A DNA stretch of 10,965 nt. Source: Oligoflexus sp. GTDB taxonomy: Bacteria; Bdellovibrionota_B; Oligoflexia; Oligoflexales; Oligoflexaceae. Positions 6,386 through 10,965 of the stretch are shown here, in pieces. Positions within the stretch are counted from its first letter, which is position 1. Every line of letters begins with the position of its first letter. Below the pieces are notes generated by a model. That model had not been told where the DNA came from. It ran no database searches and worked only from the letters and a program-made list of their open reading frames with translations. A program made the position numbers and the translations under genes. The DNA lies in the NCBI GenBank assembly GCA_030151925.1, contig JASLCY010000465.1, positions 1-10,965 on the forward strand, written 5' to 3'.

Positions 6386-6417
6386 ACGGCCTCGTCTCTC
6401 CGGGAGATAGAGGCCGT
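6386..6417 (-). terminator. Terminator hairpin closing the DUF1592-DUF1552-propeller operon
   Basis: An 8-bp perfect stem (6386-6393 with 6410-6417) is topped, after a small internal loop, by a 4-bp stem (6395-6398 with 6404-6407) and a 5-base loop. It begins six bases after the stop of the propeller gene on the minus strand. The following minus-strand sequence is T-rich but interrupted (CTTCTAAAATCTTTC). It fits an intrinsic terminator of moderate strength. Confidence 0.65.
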
Positions 6418-6422
6418 ATCGC

Positions 6423-7676
6423 TTAAGGATAAGGCGTTTGAACGGGCGCGAGAGGGCCGGCGGTATCATCGTGCGGCTTGCTCAGATCGAGGTTGTCGAG
6501 CACGAGGACCGCGTAGATCGCCGAGATGCGGTTCGCCTGCTGTTTCCAGGTCCAGACGACTTCCCCCTTGCGGTTATATTCCGCGACCTGGGGACCGTCG
6601 TTGCCGTGGGTCTTGGTCGAGCCCGCCCAGTTCGTCGTCACGATGTTGCCGTTCGGAAGGAGCGCGAAACCGGAGGCGAAAGCCGTCATCGAATGCGTGC
6701 TGTCTATATCCGGCAAAGAGATGGTCAGCGTCTTGGTCACTCCATCGGGAGCGAAGAAGAAGATCTTACCGCCGTGGCCGTTGGCCATGATGCGTTCGCC
6801 GTTCGGCAGTTTCAAAGCCATGTAAGCAGGCTCCGCTCCTCCGTCCGCACGCCAGACCTCTTTCCCGTCCGGCGTGAACTCCATCATCACCCTGTGGTTC
6901 CCGACGAAGAAATGGCCGTCGCGGCTGCGGCGCACGGTGCGGAAGTTCTCCATGCCCTTGAATTCGCGGCGGCTGATGATTTCCTTTTTATCGTTCGTCT
7001 CGATGATGTCGGCGCCGCTGCCGCCCAGGAGGTTCTGGCCGATAAGCAGGGTGTTGCCGTTCGCGAGGCGCTGCACGCTCATCACGGTGCTGGTGAGCCC
7101 GACGACCGATTTAACGATCTTCCCGGTGTCGAGGTCCACCTCGTGCCAGCCGTAGGGCCCGTTGCTCCATTCCACGGTGCTGACGAGCATCTTGTTGTCG
7201 CCGATGAGCTGGATGTCGCGCGCTCCGCCCGGGACCTCGAGGTCCCAGTCCTTGCTCGGGTCATCCAGGTTCACGTGGATGATCTTGCCGAGGGCATAGT
7301 CGGAGAGGATCATACGGTGCGGGTGGCATTTCTCGGACTGTTCGGTGCAGGGCACGAATTTCTGGGCTTCGGTCGTCGTCGTCGTCGACATCGAAGCCGT
7401 GCTCATGTCCGCAGTCTGCATCGTATCGCTTGAGGCCGTAGTCGAACCGCCGTTTGAGGAAGAGGTCTGCTGCGACGAGGCGGTGGCATCACCGTTGCCC
7501 GTATTCGCGTCGTTCGAATTCGTATCGCCGTTCGAGTTCGAAGCTGAAGCCGCATCGACCGCCGAACGAAGGGTGATAGGCTGCGGCGGCGCGCTGCAGG
7601 CCGCGAAGGCCAGGAGCCCCGTGAGCAGGCCCAGCGCGAGGAAGCGCGAGCGTTCCGAAGGTTTGGATTGGTTCAT
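6423..7676 (-). CDS. Lipoprotein beta-propeller (arylsulfotransferase/NHL-like repeats)
   Basis: This 417-residue protein has a lipoprotein-type signal with Cys27 after LLAFAA. Residues about 41-104 form a low-complexity linker of Ser, Thr, Asn, Gly, Asp and Ala, as in tethers that hold a domain away from the membrane. Residues about 108-405 are propeller blades: MILSDYALGKIIHVNLDD, ARDIQLIGDNKMLVS, VQRLANGNTLLIGQ, VRRSRDGHFFVGNH, MEFTPDGKEVWRADGG, MALKLPNGERIMANG, FALLPNGNIVTTNW and VAEYNRKGEVVWTWK. The recurring LPNG-N-x-L and E-x-x-x-x-GEVVW motifs resemble arylsulfotransferase and PQQ/NHL-like propellers. No catalytic His/Arg set could be confirmed, so it may be a binding platform. The start at 7676 has GGGG about ten bases upstream and lies 20 bp after the DUF1552 gene, making it the last gene of the operon. 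It is likely anchored in a membrane and partnered with the upstream products. Confidence 0.85.
   Translation of the reverse strand: MNQSKPSERSRFLALGLLTGLLAFAACSAPPQPITLRSAVDAASASNSNGDTNSNDANTGNGDATASSQQTSSSNGGSTTASSDTMQTADMSTASMSTTTTTEAQKFVPCTEQSEKCHPHRMILSDYALGKIIHVNLDDPSKDWDLEVPGGARDIQLIGDNKMLVSTVEWSNGPYGWHEVDLDTGKIVKSVVGLTSTVMSVQRLANGNTLLIGQNLLGGSGADIIETNDKKEIISRREFKGMENFRTVRRSRDGHFFVGNHRVMMEFTPDGKEVWRADGGAEPAYMALKLPNGERIMANGHGGKIFFFAPDGVTKTLTISLPDIDSTHSMTAFASGFALLPNGNIVTTNWAGSTKTHGNDGPQVAEYNRKGEVVWTWKQQANRISAIYAVLVLDNLDLSKPHDDTAGPLAPVQTPYP
7372..7386. repeat. GTC trinucleotide run (five units) inside the propeller linker
   Basis: Five tandem GTC units encode part of the threonine run at the end of the low-complexity linker of the propeller lipoprotein. 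Since the unit is three bases long, slippage would change the linker length without breaking the frame. It is short, so real variability is uncertain. Confidence 0.5.
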
Positions 7677-7696
7677 CGTCTGCTACCCCGCCTGGA

Positions 7697-9028
7697 TTAT
7701 TTCAGCATCGCTGCGATGTGGCCGGTATTGAAGGCCGCTTCGCCGTATGTATCAGCCTTCTGTCCGAGGGCCGTGAGAGTCGTCGAATAGATATCGCAGT
7801 TCGTGTTCTTCAGCTGGCCGTCGATCGTCTGGCCCATCTTCAACTGACCGCCGCCGCCCGCTATGAGGTGAGGCTGCGGGTTGATGGTATGCGAGCGGCT
7901 GTCGCCGAACTCGGAGCCGTAGACGATCACGGTCGAATCGAGGATCTTCGCCTCCTCGAGCTTGTTCATGAAGTACTTGAGGTTGTTCGCGTGATAGCGG
8001 CGATAGTTGATGAACACGTCGCGCTGCTCCTGGTTCGGGTAGTGCGAGGTCCCGTGGTCGGTGTAAGAGCTCGAGATCGAAGGATGGATGAACTCCTCGC
8101 CCGCGCAGCAGAACATCAGCGAGCCCGTATGGGTCGCTTCGCATTGGAGCGCGAGCGCCATCAGGTCCATCTGGAGATGGTAGACCTTGTCGAAGTCCGC
8201 ATAAGGCAGCAGGCCGTCGTTGCCGAAGTTCACTTCCGCGGGCTGGCTGCCCATGGGCGAACAGGAGACGGGGATGTTGTTCTCGAAGGTCGCCACGCGT
8301 TTTTCCAGGTCGCGCACGCGATCGAGGTGCGTCGCGAGCAGGGCCTTATGGGAGCTCGGCAGCTTCGAGTTGTCGCTGGTGAGCGATTTCATCTGATCCA
8401 AGACGGAGTCGAGCACACTGTGCTGACGCGCGTAATTGGCTTTTTTCTCGGCGATGGAAGCGCTCTGGTCGCCGAAGATGATATTGAACATGTCGAGCGG
8501 CTTCACCACGGGCGTCACGGGATCGCCGTTCTCGAGCCAACTGCGGCGGAACCAGCTTTGCGAACGGAAGATGCCGCCCGCATAACCGCGCCATACGCCG
8601 GCCACGAGAGGCTTCTTCAGGGTCGTGCTCTGGTCCACCCGGCGCGAGTACCACTGGTCCATCGAGATGCCGGTGCTCTTGAGGTCGTTCTCGAGCCTTA
8701 CGCCGGTGAAGAGCGCGGCCGCGCCCTGTTCGTGCGCATCGCGGTTCACGGCCTCGGAGACCGGGTTATGGATGTTCTTGAACAGGATGATCTTCGACTG
8801 CAGGTCGGCCAAGGGCTGGAGCGCGAGGTCGAAGTTCCAGAAGTTCGGATCGCAGCCGTTCGGGAAATACATGGTCACGAGCTTCGGCACCACGGTGCCG
8901 CCTTCCTGCGCGATGATCTTCTGGTTCGACAAGGAGTCGAAGGCGAAGTCGGCGAAGGGCAACGCGATCAGAACACCGCCGGCTCCGCGGAGAAAGGCTC
9001 GACGATTGGCTGGGAGGTTCTTCTTCAT
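7697..9028 (-). CDS. DUF1552 protein, Tat-exported
   Basis: This 443-residue protein begins with a twin-arginine signal (NRRAFLRGAGG at 8-18, then a hydrophobic stretch to about 30), so it should be exported folded, possibly with a cofactor. The body has DUF1552 features: PKLVTMYFPNGCDPNFW at 48-64, NRDAHEQGAAALFTG at 95-109, a helical, probably coiled region at 191-250 (DRVRDLEKRVATFE), SYTDHGTSHYPN at 321-332, and the conserved VIVYGSEFGDSRSH at 367-380 followed by PHLIAGGGG at 387-395. DUF1552 and its relative DUF1501 resemble the alkaline phosphatase/sulfatase superfamily; whether this protein is an enzyme is not shown. The start codon overlaps the stop of the DUF1592-family gene as ATGA, which indicates translational coupling and equimolar production. 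The pair order is the one usually found for these families. It is the middle gene of the operon. Confidence 0.93.
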   Translation of the reverse strand: MKKNLPANRRAFLRGAGGVLIALPFADFAFDSLSNQKIIAQEGGTVVPKLVTMYFPNGCDPNFWNFDLALQPLADLQSKIILFKNIHNPVSEAVNRDAHEQGAAALFTGVRLENDLKSTGISMDQWYSRRVDQSTTLKKPLVAGVWRGYAGGIFRSQSWFRRSWLENGDPVTPVVKPLDMFNIIFGDQSASIAEKKANYARQHSVLDSVLDQMKSLTSDNSKLPSSHKALLATHLDRVRDLEKRVATFENNIPVSCSPMGSQPAEVNFGNDGLLPYADFDKVYHLQMDLMALALQCEATHTGSLMFCCAGEEFIHPSISSSYTDHGTSHYPNQEQRDVFINYRRYHANNLKYFMNKLEEAKILDSTVIVYGSEFGDSRSHTINPQPHLIAGGGGQLKMGQTIDGQLKNTNCDIYSTTLTALGQKADTYGEAAFNTGHIAAMLK

Positions 9029-10647
9029 GGTTTAACCCTCGCGTTGAACGATTGGCTAAGAGTCACGGCCTTGAGCAGGGCTTTCCATTGGAAGCCGGAC
9101 TTCAAGAACGATTCCTGGATCGAGCTCATCTCGCAGGCGCTGCCGGAGTCCGGCCCGCCGCCGAAGGCGTATTCGGCGACGGTGACCGTCGCGCAGCTGG
9201 CGAGGTCCGTACTGCCCGAGAAGTCGCTGAGCAGCTCGGAGGAGTTGGCGAAGCTGACGTTCTGGTTGTTCAGGCGGATGGTGCCCGAAGTGTCGATCGC
9301 CACCTTGAGGTCATCGTACATATCGCGCGATTTGCCGAGCGCATCGTAGTTCTCGAGGCCGAGGCCGATGGGGTCGACGCTGCCGTGGCAGGCCTTGCAG
9401 CTCGCGTTGTCCTCGTGCAGCTTGAGTTTATCCCGCGGAGTCAGCATCGCGGTGCCGACGTCCGCCTTGAACGCGCCCGCGTTCTTGGGCGGCTGGGGAA
9501 CGTTGCGGCAGAGCAGGCGACGGCTCACGAAGAGGCCGCGCTTCACGGGCGAGGTCAACGAGCTCACGTTAGTCCCCGCGAGCACGCCGGGCATCGTGAG
9601 GAGGTTCACATTCGAGTCCTTGCCGAAGGCCTTGCGGAAGTCGCCCTTGTTATAGAACATATTATCCACCGCGGCCTTGAGCACGTCTTCACGCATCTGG
9701 ACCGTGGGGATGTTCACCATGGGGATCTGCAGGTTATCGCTGTTGTTGAGGAGCAGCCATTCCACCATGAACTGACGGAAGGCGACTTCCGCCTTGGGAT
9801 CCGCGAGCATACGGTCGACTTCCGCCGAGTACACCTCGGTCTTGCTCAGAGTGCCGTCTTTGGCTTTCGCGAGCAGGGCGGCATCGGGTCCGGAGCGCCA
9901 GAGGAAGAAGGAAAGGCGGTTCGCGAGCTCCACGGTGGAAGCGGTCGCGCCGTTATCCGCGCCCTCCTCGATACGGAAGAGAAAACGGGGATCGATCATG
10001 AAAGCGAGCACGAGGCGGGTGGCGCCTTCCTTGAAGGAGATGGCCGCGCCGGCGGTGAAGACGCTGACGAAGGGCTTCAGGTCATCGTCGCTCAAAGGGG
10101 CGCGCAGGAGGAGCGGACCGAATTTCTGCGCGAATTTAAGGCCGCAGGCCGCGTTCGCGTCCTTGCAGGGCGCCAGCATGTTGAACGCGGAATCGTTGGC
10201 GATGAAGTCCTTCGCGATGTTGGTCGCGACGTTCATCCACGCATCGACCACCGATTGGTCGACCGCGGTGAGCAGGGCCGAGTTCTGGAATTTGGTGCCC
10301 TGGTCGCGACGGGGCATATCGCCCATCTCTTTGCTGACGTCGATGTTCAACGCGTAAGAGAGGGTGTTCTTGATCTCTTCATTGGTGAGCGTCCTCAGGC
10401 CCTGCTGCTTCTCGCCGGGTTTGACCGAGCAGCCGCCGTCGGGATATTGGAGGGCCAGGCACGCGTCGTCCAACGGATCGCAGGTGAGCGCCGCGGCGAC
10501 GTTCTTGCCGCCGTTCGCCGAACTATTATCGCCCTGGGCATTGCTATCGCCCTTCGCCCCCGGATTCGGGCCGAAGTCCACCCGAGCCGGTTTCGAGGAA
10601 CAGGCTCCCAGGATGAGTGCGAGGGTTAGTGTCAAACGTCTAGTCAC
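9025..10647 (-). CDS. DUF1587/1595/1592/1588/1585 lipoprotein with one c-type heme site
   Basis: This 540-residue protein starts at GTG (10647) with AAGGAAGG about six bases upstream. It has a lipoprotein signal (LTLTLALILGAC, lipid Cys16) and a disordered Gly/Asn/Ser-rich stretch to about 50. The domains, in order, are DUF1587-like at 85-150 (LRTLTNEEIKNTLSYAL), DUF1595-like at 168-228 (LLLRAPLSDDDL; FMIDPRFLFRIE), DUF1592 at 236-362 (VELANRLSFFLWRSGPD), DUF1588 at 365-445 (VKRGLFVSRRLLC) and DUF1585 at 450-537. The heme site is CKACH at 417-421, followed by VDPIGLGLENYDALG. A separate N-terminal planctomycete cytochrome domain is absent, so one heme is predicted. It is the first gene of the operon and is coupled to the DUF1552 gene by an ATGA overlap. 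An electron-transfer or redox-enzyme role outside the inner membrane is likely; the substrate is unknown. The second family member in this window (81-1616) is shorter at its N-terminus and has a different heme spacing. Confidence 0.94.
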   Translation of the reverse strand: MTRRLTLTLALILGACSSKPARVDFGPNPGAKGDSNAQGDNSSANGGKNVAAALTCDPLDDACLALQYPDGGCSVKPGEKQQGLRTLTNEEIKNTLSYALNIDVSKEMGDMPRRDQGTKFQNSALLTAVDQSVVDAWMNVATNIAKDFIANDSAFNMLAPCKDANAACGLKFAQKFGPLLLRAPLSDDDLKPFVSVFTAGAAISFKEGATRLVLAFMIDPRFLFRIEEGADNGATASTVELANRLSFFLWRSGPDAALLAKAKDGTLSKTEVYSAEVDRMLADPKAEVAFRQFMVEWLLLNNSDNLQIPMVNIPTVQMREDVLKAAVDNMFYNKGDFRKAFGKDSNVNLLTMPGVLAGTNVSSLTSPVKRGLFVSRRLLCRNVPQPPKNAGAFKADVGTAMLTPRDKLKLHEDNASCKACHGSVDPIGLGLENYDALGKSRDMYDDLKVAIDTSGTIRLNNQNVSFANSSELLSDFSGSTDLASCATVTVAEYAFGGGPDSGSACEMSSIQESFLKSGFQWKALLKAVTLSQSFNARVKP

Positions 10648-10793
10648 GGTGCCCTTCCTTTCCGCTACGTAGACCCCTTGAAAAAGGGCTCAGCAAGTGT
10701 CGTCGAATCACCTTAAAGATCGGTAAAAAGGCAATTTTTATTAAAGATTTTTTCCATATACATCGAGGAGCCCACTTTCCATCGTGAAATTCG

Positions 10794-10850
10794 GAATATG
10801 GCGAATATATATTGTCGATATAAAGGCAATATATCGAAACTATAGCGATC
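10794..10850. promoter_or_regulatory. Palindrome-rich AT segment in the divergent spacer
   Basis: The spacer between the divergent starts at 10647 (minus) and 10937 (plus) is about 289 bp and AT-rich. It holds an 8-bp perfect inverted repeat, TCGATATA (10815-10822) and TATATCGA (10830-10837), with a 7-base spacer. An overlapping imperfect dyad, CGAATATATATTG (10802-10814) against CAATATATCG (10828-10837), shares the right arm. GAATAT also occurs twice directly (10794-10799, 10803-10808). This arrangement suits an operator or promoter region serving one or both genes. The remaining spacer shows a small hairpin (CCCTT/AAGGG, 10675-10688) in the leader of the heme lipoprotein gene and no clear -35/-10 pair. 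Confidence 0.45.
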
Positions 10851-10901
10851 GTTGCAAATTTCGCTGAATTCTAGGGAGGTACCGGCCGATAGAGTATTCG
10901 C

Positions 10902-10940
10902 ATGATGACAACGCGGCAGGAAGAGAGAGGCATTCGATGA
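10902..10940 (+). other. Possible 12-codon leader ORF overlapping the next start
   Basis: ATG at 10902 opens MMTTRQEERGIR and ends in TGA at 10938-10940, which overlaps the ATG of the following gene at 10937 as ATGA. Such an overlap is typical of coupled genes. The ribosome binding site of this mini-ORF is weak: GGGAGG lies 22 bases upstream, and nearer only AGAG is seen. It may be chance. Confidence 0.3.
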
Positions 10941-10965
10941 AACGCAACGGTCATTCCTTAGTTAT
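10937..10965 (+). CDS. Start of a plus-strand gene, possibly a pilin-like protein (runs off the right edge)
   Basis: ATG at 10937 has AGAGAGG six bases upstream, a good ribosome binding site. Only nine full codons are present (MKRNGHSLV). The short basic leader, the Gly and the following S-L-V resemble a type IV prepilin or pseudopilin N-terminus, where cleavage would follow the Gly. The first mature residue would be His instead of the usual Phe, and the fifth (codon AT-) would be Ile or Met rather than Glu, as in some minor pilins. This is a weak inference from nine residues. The gene is divergent from the heme lipoprotein operon. Confidence 0.5.

Noticed and set aside
7304..7330. A possible heme motif in the propeller lipoprotein (EKCHPH)
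   Set aside because: Cys110 and Cys117 are six residues apart, so there is no CXXCH; more likely a disulfide or unpaired cysteines.
6438..7433. A 331-codon plus-strand frame opposite the propeller gene
   Set aside because: Antisense shadow without ribosome binding site; the minus-strand frame has a lipobox and propeller repeats.
7718..9349. A 543-codon open frame on the plus strand opposite the DUF1552 gene
   Set aside because: It is antisense to a clearly recognised gene and its translation is rich in Arg, Val, Glu and His with no domain pattern. It results from the GC-biased codon use of the real gene.
9052..10629. A 525-codon open frame on the plus strand opposite the DUF1592 lipoprotein gene
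   Set aside because: Same reason: complete overlap with a gene that has signal, domains and heme motif, and a composition typical of antisense frames in GC-rich DNA.
1..10965. CRISPR array, tRNA or rRNA genes, insertion sequences, attachment sites
   Set aside because: No regularly spaced repeats, no tRNA-like cloverleaf, no transposase-like protein and no terminal inverted repeats were seen in reading the window.

Overview
The window reads as the chromosome of a GC-rich Gram-negative bacterium with many exported proteins. It holds two copies of a gene pair best known from Planctomycetota, Verrucomicrobiota, Myxococcota and Bdellovibrionota/Oligoflexia: a c-type-heme protein of the DUF1587/1595/1592/1588/1585 architecture, followed by a DUF1552 protein with a twin-arginine signal. 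Lipoprotein signals, Tat signals and a low-complexity Ser/Thr/Asn linker suggest a cell with a periplasm and an outer membrane. Oligoflexia/Bdellovibrionota or Myxococcota is my best guess from gene content alone; no rRNA or other marker gene is present.

Layout, right to left because most genes are on the minus strand. (1) 10647-6423 is a compact three-gene operon: a heme lipoprotein (DUF1592 family), a Tat-exported DUF1552 protein overlapping it by ATGA, and a lipoprotein beta-propeller 20 bp further on, closed by a hairpin at 6386-6417. (2) 6269-5292 is a secreted protein of unknown function with faint caspase-fold features, carrying its own strong ribosome binding site. (3) 4688-5239 (plus) is a GNAT acetyltransferase convergent with it. 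(4) 4577-3606 is a secreted, cysteine-rich, NTF2/SnoaL-like protein with a Met/His-rich mature N-terminus. (5) 3321-2962 is a very small DUF1566-type lipoprotein. (6) 2858-2121 is a PPP-type metallophosphoesterase. (7) 1834-2082 (plus) is a small soluble protein with a Rho-N/SAP-like segment. (8) 1616-81 is a second DUF1592-family gene with no credible start and an in-frame stop just upstream. It is followed 19 bp later by the first 20 codons of a second DUF1552 gene that runs off the left edge. At the right edge a plus-strand gene begins at 10937, divergent from operon (1) across an AT-rich, palindrome-rich spacer.

The main theme is the cell envelope. The right-hand operon would place a heme lipoprotein, a folded Tat substrate with an alkaline-phosphatase/sulfatase-like family resemblance and a propeller lipoprotein together outside the inner membrane. 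To my knowledge no biochemical role is established for the DUF1592-DUF1552 pair, so this operon and its altered second copy are the best candidates for an undescribed system here. The acetyltransferase, the phosphoesterase and the small protein look like ordinary housekeeping or accessory genes.
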